Below, in pieces: positions 1 through 5,315 of a stretch of 6,934 nucleotides of DNA; within the stretch, counting starts at the first letter, position 1; each line of letters begins with the position of its first letter. Location: positions 1-6,934 of the forward strand of contig JADFXO010000206.1 in assembly GCA_015233485.1 (NCBI GenBank), read 5' to 3'. Both the position numbers and the translations under genes were made by a program. The notes under the pieces are model-generated. The model worked only from the letters and a program-made list of their open reading frames with translations, did not search any database and was not told the origin of the DNA. This DNA is from Nitrospirota bacterium. Its GTDB lineage: Bacteria > Nitrospirota > Thermodesulfovibrionia > Thermodesulfovibrionales > Magnetobacteriaceae.

Positions 1-2
1 CT

Positions 3-50
3 TCAGTCGTTACAATTGGAAATCAAATAGTATGGGAAAATGGAGGCTGA
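3..50 (+). CDS. possible 3' end of a plus-strand gene (partial)
   Basis: In this frame the first bases read SVVTIGNQIVWENGG followed by TGA at 48-50. The beta-strand-like composition and a hairpin with a T-run immediately after the stop are what a real gene end would look like. Only 15 codons are inside the window, and the neighbouring frame 2 is also open to base 73, so coding status is not proven. If real, the gene enters from the left and is convergent with the minus-strand phage-like operon. No family can be assigned. Confidence 0.25.
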   Translation, partial: SVVTIGNQIVWENGG

Positions 51-71
51 ATGAAATAAGATTCATTTTTT
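50..71 (+). terminator. weak AT-rich hairpin plus T-run
   Basis: AATGAA (50-55) pairs with TTCATT (62-67) around a 6-base loop and is followed by four more T (68-71). The six-pair stem is mostly A-T, so it would be a weak intrinsic terminator. Its position directly on the stop codon of the possible plus-strand gene is suggestive. On the minus strand the hairpin lies just after the stop of the tail-fibre-like gene and is preceded by an A-run, so it could also work there. Confidence 0.35.
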
Positions 72-77
72 AGAACT

Positions 78-893
78 CTACCTCTTTTGGGGTGAAAAAA
101 TGTCTTGACTTTTGGGTAGCATTACACTTACTAAGGCTGTACCATTGTCATACATCGTATCGCCAAGCGATGTGGTAGTTCTTTTGACTGCACCTGTTAC
201 ATTGTCAACATATAACGTAAAGTAATTATTCGTCCCGTTGTACCAGTTAGCCGCCGTGCTTGTGCCTATCGCAGATATAACCCGTGCGTTGGTGTGGTAT
301 AGGTTCGTGCCCTCCGTTACATTATCCGTGTAAAGCCCGAACCAGTTCTTAGTCCCGTTGCGCCATTGACCGCTTGTACCTGTGGCAATAGAAGCCTCTT
401 TCGCGTTCAACTCATTTTGCAAATCTGTCTGAGATGATAACGTGCCAGATATGTTTCCCCATGTTGGAGCGCTTGCGGCAATAGTTACAGAGCCATTGTC
501 ATTCGCAATAGTTACGTTAGAGCCGGCGGTGAGGGTATTTAATTTAAATGTCCCGTTGTCATTGCCGATTAACATCTGGCCCTTAGTCGGGGTAGTCCCT
601 GAGCCGGTGCCGCCGGATGTTACGGGTACTGTGCCGAGAGAGAACACGCCGGTTGACGAGTTATATGAAAGAGGTACAGACGCCGAGACCGCCGCCCTTG
701 TCCTGTTATCCGTATAATACTTATTAAACCCTTCGGTTACGTTGTCAGTTGTGAGACCGCTAATATCGCAGGGATTATTATTCACACCACTGACGCTCCC
801 GTTGAACCGCTGCCAGTCAGTATAACCCGGTACGCTCTGCATTAACAGCAAGGCCGTAATCAGTGAAATCGCTATGCCTTTTATCGTTTTCAT
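78..893 (-). CDS. Sec-exported phage tail-fibre-like repeat protein
   Basis: 271 aa, probably a surface or fibre protein. The start is the ATG at 893, preceded by GGGGGTGAG at good spacing; this ATG overlaps the stop of the upstream gene (TAATG), so translation is probably coupled. An in-frame ATG at 911 lies inside the upstream gene and is less likely. Residues 1-25 form a Sec signal peptide (MKTIKG, then a hydrophobic run to LLLM). The mature part carries motifs common in phage tail fibres: TTDNVTEG followed by YYTDNRTRAA (about 48-68), a GGTGSGTTPTKGQMLIGNDN segment leading into LTAGSNVTIANDNGSVTI (about 94-138), and LSSQTDLQNELNAKE (152-166). A 40-residue unit, W-x-NGT-x-N-x-F-x-LYxDNVT, occurs twice (W177 and W217). 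Fibre-like homology is clear from sequence style; an adhesin or a fibre captured for surface display are alternatives. No C-terminal chaperone domain is visible. Confidence 0.8.
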   Translation of the reverse strand: MKTIKGIAISLITALLLMQSVPGYTDWQRFNGSVSGVNNNPCDISGLTTDNVTEGFNKYYTDNRTRAAVSASVPLSYNSSTGVFSLGTVPVTSGGTGSGTTPTKGQMLIGNDNGTFKLNTLTAGSNVTIANDNGSVTIAASAPTWGNISGTLSSQTDLQNELNAKEASIATGTSGQWRNGTKNWFGLYTDNVTEGTNLYHTNARVISAIGTSTAANWYNGTNNYFTLYVDNVTGAVKRTTTSLGDTMYDNGTALVSVMLPKSQDIFSPQKR

Positions 894-1327
894 TATCTCA
901 CCCCCGTGCATCTGACCGTCACATAAGGATTCGTCCCGCTTGTAAGCGTAATCAGACTGGCACGTATCCTCTGAACCGGTGTGTCAACAATTGTGAACGA
1001 CGCAAACCCCGCGGCAAGCTCGGAAGGATTCAGATTGTATAATGCAATTGCCATTGGACTATACCTATTCAGCCTTGAAGGGCTGCACTGTTGTGGATTA
1101 CATTGATTTCCACTGATGGCTACACTTACGGCGGTTGTTGAGTTATCGGACACATCTACATCGCATGTCCATGTCTTGAACTCATTCATCCTTAACTTAG
1201 ACAGATCAACCGGCACACCATCGCCTGTCTTGTTGTCATTATATAAGATGAACATGTCCGCGTTTGCAAGCGGTACAAATATCATCATCGAAATGGCTGT
1301 AATAACTGTGAGCAGTATCTTTTTCAA
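893..1327 (-). CDS. exported small beta-rich cysteine-containing protein
   Basis: 144 aa, function unknown. The start codon is TTG at 1327, chosen because AAGGAGGAT (1342-1334) sits at ideal distance and a textbook signal peptide begins there: MKK, a hydrophobic core, then ANA-D, giving probable cleavage after residue 23. The mature part is short and beta-strand-like, with four cysteines (55, 76, 81, 140) that could form two disulfides, fitting an extracytoplasmic protein. The end (TPVQRIRASLITLTSG, then VTVRC) resembles small phage structural beta-sandwich proteins, in which a sequence of the type 'PVRYIRANLT' is common; that comparison is from memory and weak. It overlaps the fibre-like gene by one base (TAATG), so the two products are likely made together and may form one assembly. 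Confidence 0.75.
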   Translation of the reverse strand: MKKILLTVITAISMMIFVPLANADMFILYNDNKTGDGVPVDLSKLRMNEFKTWTCDVDVSDNSTTAVSVAISGNQCNPQQCSPSRLNRYSPMAIALYNLNPSELAAGFASFTIVDTPVQRIRASLITLTSGTNPYVTVRCTGVR

Positions 1328-1363
1328 AGTTCTATCCTCCTTGTTGGATATCAGTTATACGCG

Positions 1364-1380
1364 CGGGGCCGGCAGCCCCG
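1364..1380. other. GC-rich hairpin between holin-like gene and exported genes
   Basis: CGGGGC (1364-1369) pairs with GCCCCG (1375-1380) around a 5-base loop. On the minus strand, the direction of the operon, it is not followed by T residues, so it is not a normal intrinsic terminator there. On the plus strand it is followed by TTTT, but no plus-strand gene is evident. It sits in the widest gap of the operon (55 bases) and could lower read-through or protect an RNA 3' end between the lysis genes and the exported genes. Confidence 0.3.
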
Positions 1381-1382
1381 TT

Positions 1383-1652
1383 TTAGTGTCCCCATTTTTT
1401 CAGGTATTCTAAAAACAGATTTGCTAAAAGGGTAATCAACACCGACCCAATCAGCATGTAGAGTTTTGAAAACATGCCGTTTATGGATTCCTTGAATTGC
1501 TTTATCTCTCTTTGGAAATCCTTAAGTTCCGTCCAGAAGTCCTTCAGGTCGCCGTTGAGTTCGTCGAGGGAGTTGTCGAAATGCATATGTCTTTCGTCCT
1601 GGCGTTTCTGGCACTCCCTGCATGCCTCCATAGATACGTGCGTATCAGTCAT
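1383..1652 (-). CDS. holin-like / XhlA-like membrane protein
   Basis: 89 aa. The start at 1652 is fixed by AGGGAGGT just upstream. Layout: a short N-terminus with a C11-x-x-C14 pair and several histidines; a heptad-rich, charged segment (about 25-58) that should form a coiled coil; one hydrophobic segment (about 64-81, LYMLIGSVLITLLANLFL); and a basic tail KKWGH. A coiled coil followed by a C-terminal membrane anchor is the plan of XhlA-type phage lysis proteins and some one-segment holins. It lies 22 bases downstream of the M15 peptidase gene, which lacks a signal peptide and needs a partner to reach the wall, so a holin or lysis-helper role is inferred from context rather than from a diagnostic motif. 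A structural tail or membrane-tether role cannot be excluded. Confidence 0.7.
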   Translation of the reverse strand: MTDTHVSMEACRECQKRQDERHMHFDNSLDELNGDLKDFWTELKDFQREIKQFKESINGMFSKLYMLIGSVLITLLANLFLEYLKKWGH

Positions 1653-1674
1653 ATAACCTCCCTTTGGCCGCGCA

Positions 1675-2088
1675 TTACGCGTAAAGCCAAGCCACCTCTT
1701 GTGGTTTATCTTTATCAATATCCATATGGACTAAACTGCCGCCAATCCCCAGCCTTTGGACTCCGGCGGCCATGGCGGCCTTAGACACCAGATACCTTTC
1801 ATGGCTGCCGCCTATGGCAATGTCTGCGGCAAGTCCCTCCAAATGCGCCGAATCTGACTTGCCTCCTACCGCCTCGTTGTGTTTGGCGCAGCGGCAGCCG
1901 GAGGTTATCCTAAGCGCGATACCCGCTGATTCCCGAACCTTGTCAAGAGTTGCGATAAGCTCTGGCGAGATGTTGTTTCGTCCGCAACCGCATCGGCAGC
2001 TGAACTCCTCCAGTTTAAAGTATTTTGGGGTTACATCCTGGGACGCATGGGCTGTCTGCCCTGCGGCGCTTGCAGTTTTTTCTTTCAT
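1675..2088 (-). CDS. M15-family peptidoglycan peptidase (endolysin type)
   Basis: 137 aa. Predicted to cut peptide bonds in peptidoglycan (D-Ala-D-Ala carboxypeptidase or L-Ala-D-Glu endopeptidase activity; which one cannot be told). Start at 2088 because GAGGAGA lies just upstream; the longer frame to 2133 has no such site. The domain covers about residues 22-137: KYFKLEEFSCRCGCG at its start, then ITSGCRC (61-67), the zinc motif SAHLEGLAADI with H82 and D89, and VHMDID with H121 as third ligand. This is the peptidase_M15_3 pattern at its usual single-domain phage size. There is no signal peptide or wall-binding domain, so it should act from the cytoplasm through a holin, consistent with the holin-like gene 22 bases downstream. 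The first 20 residues are Ala/Ser/Thr-rich and probably disordered. Confidence 0.9.
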   Translation of the reverse strand: MKEKTASAAGQTAHASQDVTPKYFKLEEFSCRCGCGRNNISPELIATLDKVRESAGIALRITSGCRCAKHNEAVGGKSDSAHLEGLAADIAIGGSHERYLVSKAAMAAGVQRLGIGGSLVHMDIDKDKPQEVAWLYA

Positions 2089-2114
2089 AGTTTTCTCCTC
2101 TGCGATAGTTTTTT

Positions 2115-2408
2115 TTAGTAAAATGCTGTGCATTTCAATGTATCGTCATCCGCGCACTGCGAATGGTTTTCCACCCTCAGGGTCTCCAATGCCCTCGCCG
2201 CGGTCTCCGGCGTAAGGAGTTTGGAAAGTTGCCCGAGGCACTGGGCCTTGCCCTGCCCCATTCTCAGGAGCGCGTCCTGGCGCTGATTGTCGTTTCTGAA
2301 TGATTGCAGTGTGTGCTGCCTTTGCAGCCATCGCCTTATGGCGTCCCACTCCGGATGGCGGCTTAGTGTGACGACGGCCATTAAGAACTCCTCTGTCGGT
2401 ATTAACAT
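2115..2408 (-). CDS. small phage-type hypothetical protein
   Basis: 97 aa, cytoplasmic, function unknown. The ATG at 2408 is preceded by GGGAGG with a 7-base spacer, so it is preferred over the internal ATG at 2381. The body HPEWDAIRRWLQRQ, then helices rich in Gln/Arg/Leu and a LSKLLTPETAARALETLR segment, resembles short helical proteins often found among phage head or packaging genes, where a region begins with a variation on 'xPxFxxLxxWLxxQ'. That is family resemblance from memory, not a firm assignment. It is the second gene of the operon, 30 bases after the 112-aa gene and 26 bases before the M15 peptidase. The C-terminus (about 80-97, with two cysteines) looks less conserved. Confidence 0.65.
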   Translation of the reverse strand: MLIPTEEFLMAVVTLSRHPEWDAIRRWLQRQHTLQSFRNDNQRQDALLRMGQGKAQCLGQLSKLLTPETAARALETLRVENHSQCADDDTLKCTAFY

Positions 2409-2438
2409 GCCATTGCCTCCCGTGTTGATTTACTCATC

Positions 2439-2777
2439 TTATTCATCGGGGTCATCTTCTTGCGCCGTAGTGTCTGAGTGTTCCACGAAGTTGTCGACGC
2501 CTCTGATTCGACGCAGGCGTTGCTCGTAGGTTTCCATCTGAATGGTCTCTTCCGTGCCGGCCGATTTTTTCTTTTCGTAAAGATACTGGGCCAGCTCCAT
2601 GTAAATCTTCGCACGGGTATCTGGTTTTACATCGGGGTCGCGCGCCAGCTCGGCCATTCCAATCAACGGGTCAACGGCCATCCCCTCAAGGACGCGCCGC
2701 GCGTCAACAGTCCGGCAATATGTCGCCGCTGTGTTCACATCCCTTTCACCATCAAGCACTGTACTATCCTTTTCCAT
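2439..2777 (-). CDS. small phage-type protein, possibly packaging-related
   Basis: 112 aa, first gene of the accessory operon. The ATG at 2777 has a near-perfect ribosome site (AAAGGAGGG), so the frame that stays open to 2867 is not all coding. The core VDPLIGMAELARDPDV followed by TRAKIYMELAQYLYEKKKS (about 35-72) resembles a helical region found in phage proteins encoded near terminase genes, usually of the form 'DPxxxMAxLAxDPxxPxxxRxxxxxELAQYxxPKRK'. The rest is a polar N-terminus and a very acidic C-terminus (ending EDDPDE). A small-terminase-like or other DNA-packaging accessory role is possible, but no large terminase follows, which makes its job here unclear. Cytoplasmic; no membrane segment. 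Confidence 0.65.
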   Translation of the reverse strand: MEKDSTVLDGERDVNTAATYCRTVDARRVLEGMAVDPLIGMAELARDPDVKPDTRAKIYMELAQYLYEKKKSAGTEETIQMETYEQRLRRIRGVDNFVEHSDTTAQEDDPDE

Positions 2778-2797
2778 AACCCTCCTTTGAGTAGTCC

Positions 2798-2826
2798 ATA
2801 ATCTCATACCCTTATATATATGTCCA
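2798..2826 (-). promoter_or_regulatory. candidate sigma-70 promoter of the accessory operon
   Basis: Reading the minus strand, TGGACA (2826-2821; five of six to TTGACA) is followed after 17 bases by GATTAT (2803-2798; four of six to TATAAT). Transcription would start near 2791, leaving a leader of about 14 bases that just contains the AAAGGAGG site of the first gene. The fit is reasonable but the -10 box is imperfect and the surrounding sequence is AT-rich, so chance matches are expected. Confidence 0.4.
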
Positions 2827-2828
2827 AA

Positions 2829-2934
2829 ATTCGCATGAATGTCCTCTAAAGCCAGCATTGACGCCACTTTCCTATTCGCATGGATTTCCAGAAACGCGAT
2901 TTATGGCAAAAAACACTACGATATTGCATGAATG
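2829..2934. repeat. three related GCATGAATG-type motifs, candidate operators
   Basis: ATTCGCATGAATGTCC (2829-2844), ATTCGCATGGATTTCC (2874-2889) and a third copy containing GCATGAATGC (2926-2935) share a GCATG(A/G)AT core and recur at 45- and 48-base steps. The third copy is a short palindrome, GCAT-GA-ATGC; the others are degenerate versions. The first lies immediately upstream of the candidate -35 box. Spacing and placement suit binding sites of a repressor or activator of the phage-like operon; no regulator gene is in the window. Confidence 0.35.
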
Positions 2935-3117
2935 CTACAAAATTGTAAGACAGAGATGGACGCGGGAGGCCGTAAGTTGCCGATAATACTATATATAATA
3001 TTTATTGCAGAATAATTCCACTTTAATGCTCATATTGGCGTTATGTGTTACGCGCCATATATTATGCTAAGATTGTATCTACGATAGATTGATAAACATA
3101 GAAAAAGAGGTTGAATT

Positions 3118-3189
3118 ATGAAGCTGACATGGAAAATTGCCCTGACGAGTAAAAAAACCAATGGGCTGGGGAGGCTACACAACGCATGA
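3118..3189 (+). pseudogene. orphan gene start cut off at the transposase relic
   Basis: An ATG at 3118 with AAGAGG seven bases upstream starts a 23-codon frame, MKLTWKIALTSKKTNGLGRL and three more residues, ending at TGA 3187-3189. MKLTWKIALTS is typical of the cytoplasmic lip and first membrane-segment start of chemoreceptors and other membrane proteins, but the hydrophobic run is lost where the sequence enters an A7 tract (3151-3157) and the transposase-relic frame. I read it as the first few codons of a truncated gene; it could equally be a chance start. A degenerate sigma-28-like pair (TAAG at 3068, GATAA at 3091) lies upstream but with imperfect boxes and spacing. Confidence 0.3.
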
Positions 3190-3343
3190 TATTAAACGCT
3201 GCAGGATTATAAGCCGTATAGTTGCACTCATATACGACTGGTGGTCTATCTTTGTTCGTCTTGCCAATCTCACTAAACACCATGAGGCAATTCCCTGCCA
3301 CACTCTGCTTCTCCATGCAGTTGCGAAACAAAATGAGTTGTGA
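3146..3343 (+). pseudogene. IS1380-like transposase, C-terminal remnant
   Basis: In this frame (open from 3146, stop TGA at 3341-3343) the product includes GWGGYTTHDIKRCRIISRIV, then ALIYDWWSIFVRLANLTKHH, then EAIPCHTLLLHAVAKQ. This matches what I recall of the C-terminal part of IS1380-family DDE transposases ('YTTxDLKRCRxxARIVALxYNWWxLFVRLAxPxKHxEAxTSRPLLLHAVAR'). All upstream parts, including the catalytic Asp and Glu regions, are missing, and the end is shorter than usual: the frame stops soon after LLLHAVAKQ. There is no start codon with a ribosome site in this frame. It is therefore a non-functional 3' relic left by deletion. It lies between the phage-like operon and the pfp terminator, marking a rearranged boundary. 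Terminal inverted repeats were not identified. Confidence 0.7.
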
Positions 3344-3376
3344 ATCGGATTTGTCCAATTCACGCTGAACTAAGAC

Positions 3377-3404
3377 AATCCCCCCGCGCATATGCGGGGG
3401 GATT
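3377..3404 (-). terminator. strong intrinsic terminator after pfp
   Basis: An 11-bp perfect stem, AATCCCCCCGC (3377-3387) with GCGGGGGGATT (3394-3404), around a 6-base loop. It begins 10 bases beyond the pfp stop codon. On the minus strand the stem is followed by TGTCTTAG, a modest T-rich tail. Six consecutive G-C pairs make it very stable. The tail is not T-rich enough to exclude some read-through. Being symmetric, it may also stop transcription arriving on the plus strand from the transposase relic. Confidence 0.75.
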
Positions 3405-3414
3405 ATTATGTGGA

Positions 3415-4620
3415 TTATTTAAAATCGGGCTGGCCGATCTCTTTTAGCAGCGTTTTATACCAGCTTACTTCGGGGTTGAAGGGTTTGCCGCCTTTGATGC
3501 GGTCAAATTCTATCGCTCTAAGGACGTCGTGCCGCTCCTCATCGTGCCCTACTATGCCGGGTACTCCCTTGAAGGCCATTTCCACCGCGAGATCAACCAT
3601 GGACTTAATCAGCATTAAATCCTGTTTGTTGGCCCTTGACGCCCTTGAAAAATAGCCGCTTTTCTGAACCAGAACTTTCTCTGCCTTTGTCTTTGCCAAC
3701 AGGACGTCGGCGTGCCACTGCCCTACATTTACCTTGTCAAGCTTGACGTGTCCAAACGCGTCGCGTGGGACCTCTAAACCCTTTGCCTCAAGCTCCTTTA
3801 CGATTCCCGACGCACCCGCTCCCTCTGATATAAATATCTTAGCGCAGTCATTTTTCGCTATCCTTTTTTTGAGGTGGTCTGACAGCTTGTCCAGGTCATA
3901 ATCAACCTCAGGGATTAAGACGGCGTCGATTCCGTATGTATCGCCGGAGATGCCGAAGTTGTCAGGGAACTCTGTTTTCTTGATCATTTCGTTATACTCG
4001 TAGGCAGTCCTCGCGGTCAGGTAGCCGCAGTTCCTTCCCATGACTTCGTGAACGATGAGCATGTTGGGGTTTGCCGATGTCTCGGCCACAACGTTTAAGA
4101 AGAAGCGCGCGCCCTGTTCGGCGGCTGTAAATGCCCCAAGGGTCTGCGCAATTGGCACGACGTCGTTATCGACGGTCTTTGGAAGGCCGATAACCGTCAG
4201 GTCGTAACCGTTGGTGTGGAGGTATTTCGCGAGTTCGGCCGCCGTGAGGCTCGTGTCGTCGCCGCCTATGGTGTGAAGCACTTCAATGCCCATAGACTTA
4301 AGGTTTTCAGCCGCCACATGCAGCGGGTCCTGCCCTTCTTTGACGAGGCCTTTCTTTACGCAGTCCTTTACGTTTGAGAGCTTTACCCTGCTGTTGCCAA
4401 GCGGGCTGCCGCCAAAATCCTGTAATAGATGAGCGGTTTCTTTCACTTTCGCGGTGACTTTTAAAAAGTTCTTCCTGAGAAGCCCGTCATAGCCGTTTGT
4501 AAAACCTATGACTTCGGTATCGGGAGATATTTCAGCGTAACGCTGAATGAATCCGCCCACCGCTGAGCTTAGACACGGGGCAAGGCCTCCGGCTGTCAAT
4601 AGAGCTACTTTTTTCGGCAT
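3415..4620 (-). CDS. pfp: pyrophosphate-dependent 6-phosphofructokinase
   Basis: 401 aa. Converts fructose 6-phosphate and PPi to fructose 1,6-bisphosphate and phosphate, reversibly, in cytosolic glycolysis/gluconeogenesis. Start at 4620 is supported by AAGGAGGAT a few bases upstream. Motifs: glycine-rich TAGGLAPC (9-16), GGDDT (119-123), PKTVDND (147-153, with D151 the expected catalytic base), TLGAFTAAE (160-168), MGRNCGYLT (194-202). The second Asp in GGDD and the Lys in PKTVDND are the residues that mark PPi rather than ATP as phosphoryl donor (ATP enzymes have GGDG and G-x-IDND). Length is normal for the roughly 400-aa PPi-PFK group. It lies 173 bases after the phosphodiesterase gene, has its own candidate promoter flanked by a tandem repeat, and ends at a strong hairpin, so it is probably a single-gene transcript. 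Confidence 0.96.
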   Translation of the reverse strand: MPKKVALLTAGGLAPCLSSAVGGFIQRYAEISPDTEVIGFTNGYDGLLRKNFLKVTAKVKETAHLLQDFGGSPLGNSRVKLSNVKDCVKKGLVKEGQDPLHVAAENLKSMGIEVLHTIGGDDTSLTAAELAKYLHTNGYDLTVIGLPKTVDNDVVPIAQTLGAFTAAEQGARFFLNVVAETSANPNMLIVHEVMGRNCGYLTARTAYEYNEMIKKTEFPDNFGISGDTYGIDAVLIPEVDYDLDKLSDHLKKRIAKNDCAKIFISEGAGASGIVKELEAKGLEVPRDAFGHVKLDKVNVGQWHADVLLAKTKAEKVLVQKSGYFSRASRANKQDLMLIKSMVDLAVEMAFKGVPGIVGHDEERHDVLRAIEFDRIKGGKPFNPEVSWYKTLLKEIGQPDFK

Positions 4621-4712
4621 TTCTAAATCCTCCTTAGTGTGTTAAATTATTTGCCGGTGTATGGATTGTCGGCCCTCCGCCGGCTGAATTGTATAAAAAT
4701 TAAAGCCATGTG

Positions 4713-4742
4713 ATTATAAATATTCCGCCGCGATTTTTGCAA
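4713..4742 (-). promoter_or_regulatory. candidate sigma-70 promoter of pfp
   Basis: On the minus strand, TTGCAA (4742-4737) is followed after 18 bases by a perfect TATAAT (4718-4713). Transcription would begin near 4706, giving a leader of about 86 bases before the pfp ATG. The -35 box lies inside the first copy of the 20-bp tandem repeat, so a protein bound to the repeat would affect this promoter directly. Confidence 0.55.
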
Positions 4743-4768
4743 AATATTCGCGATTTTTGCAAAATATT
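4729..4768. repeat. perfect 2 x 20 bp tandem repeat upstream of pfp
   Basis: CGCGATTTTTGCAAAATATT occurs twice without a gap or mismatch (4729-4748 and 4749-4768). Each copy contains the 10-bp palindrome TTTTGCAAAA, and TCGCGA palindromes lie between. The palindrome centres are 20 bp apart, close to two turns of B-DNA, so two dimers could bind on the same face. The repeat overlaps the candidate pfp -35 box and extends upstream of it. A recent slippage duplication without function is the alternative. Confidence 0.9.
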
Positions 4769-4793
4769 TCGCTTGCGTCCCATAGGGCGGCAA

Positions 4794-5300
4794 TTAATCC
4801 AGCCCTATAATGCGCGCCTCCATCAATAGCGTATCTAAAATTGCCACGGTTGCGATGCCGTGAAGCAAGCCACAGAGCTCCCCCGGGTTTAAGACGTATG
4901 TGGAACCGTTGGCCCCGGCCGCCACCTTGTGCGTATGCCCGTATATGAGGACGTCGTACCGGCCGCTTTTCGCAATGGAGTCCACGAGATAGTGCTCGTG
5001 AACCATGACGAATTTTTTGTTGTCTATAGTAAATTCATGAGGCTGCCTGTATATCCGGCTATGTGGTTTGTTGTTTAACAATAAGGGACCGACGTTCACC
5101 GGAGGAAGAATCTCTCCGTCGTTATTGCCGAAAATCCCGATGAATTCCGCCTTTAAATCCTCTAATGCCCTAAATGTAGAACCGGAGGTGTAGTCACCCG
5201 CGTGCAGGACATACCGGAGATTGTTTTCGTTAAACACCCTCACCGCCTTCGCCAGCATTGCCATACTGTCGTGAGAGTCCGACATTACGCCTATGAGCAT
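4794..5300 (-). CDS. YfcE/MJ0936-type metallophosphoesterase
   Basis: 168 aa, cytosolic phosphodiesterase of the calcineurin-like fold; the natural substrate is generally unknown in this family. The complete two-metal site is visible: D8 and H10 (SDSH), D36 (HAGD), N59 in the GNND motif, H101 (VHEH), H122 and H124 (YGHTH). The family usually has HG after the first beta-sheet histidine; here it is HEH, a small deviation. Length is typical. The ATG at 5300 is preferred because beta-strand 1 (MLIGVMSDSH) begins there; AGAGGA lies about 10 bases upstream and directly follows the hsp20 stop codon (15-base gap). The gene is therefore probably co-transcribed and translationally coupled with hsp20. 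No terminator follows, so some transcription may continue into pfp. Confidence 0.92.
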   Translation of the reverse strand: MLIGVMSDSHDSMAMLAKAVRVFNENNLRYVLHAGDYTSGSTFRALEDLKAEFIGIFGNNDGEILPPVNVGPLLLNNKPHSRIYRQPHEFTIDNKKFVMVHEHYLVDSIAKSGRYDVLIYGHTHKVAAGANGSTYVLNPGELCGLLHGIATVAILDTLLMEARIIGLD

Positions 5301-5315
5301 CGGGTGTTTATCCTC

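Larger units (their letters stand above)
2778..3117. other. noncoding region upstream of the accessory operon
   Basis: I find no convincing gene here on either strand. The stretch holds the candidate promoter and repeated motifs of the minus-strand operon (listed separately), an AT-rich block at about 2985-3018, and an imperfect dyad TGGCG (3036-3040) / CGCCA (3053-3057). The last bases carry the ribosome site (AAGAGG, about 3105-3110) of the short plus-strand frame that begins at 3118. Confidence 0.5.

Noticed and set aside
442..717. 91-aa plus-strand open frame
   Set aside because: Shadow of the fibre-like gene on the opposite strand; no ribosome site and proline/valine-rich composition typical of antisense frames.
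1772..2215. 147-aa plus-strand open frame across the M15 peptidase
   Set aside because: The minus-strand M15 peptidase has clear zinc-binding motifs and a ribosome site; the plus frame has neither.
2146..2614. Two further minus-strand open frames (2146-2349 and 2402-2614)
   Set aside because: They overlap, in other frames, the 97-aa and 112-aa genes, which have strong ribosome sites and form a regular operon.
3116..3391. 91-aa minus-strand open frame that reads plausibly as protein
   Set aside because: It is antisense to the transposase relic, its ATG lies inside the pfp terminator hairpin, and it has no separate ribosome site; the plus-strand transposase match explains the open frame.
4729..4768. 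CRISPR-like repeat
   Set aside because: Two directly abutting 20-bp copies with no spacers and no cas genes; a plain tandem repeat.
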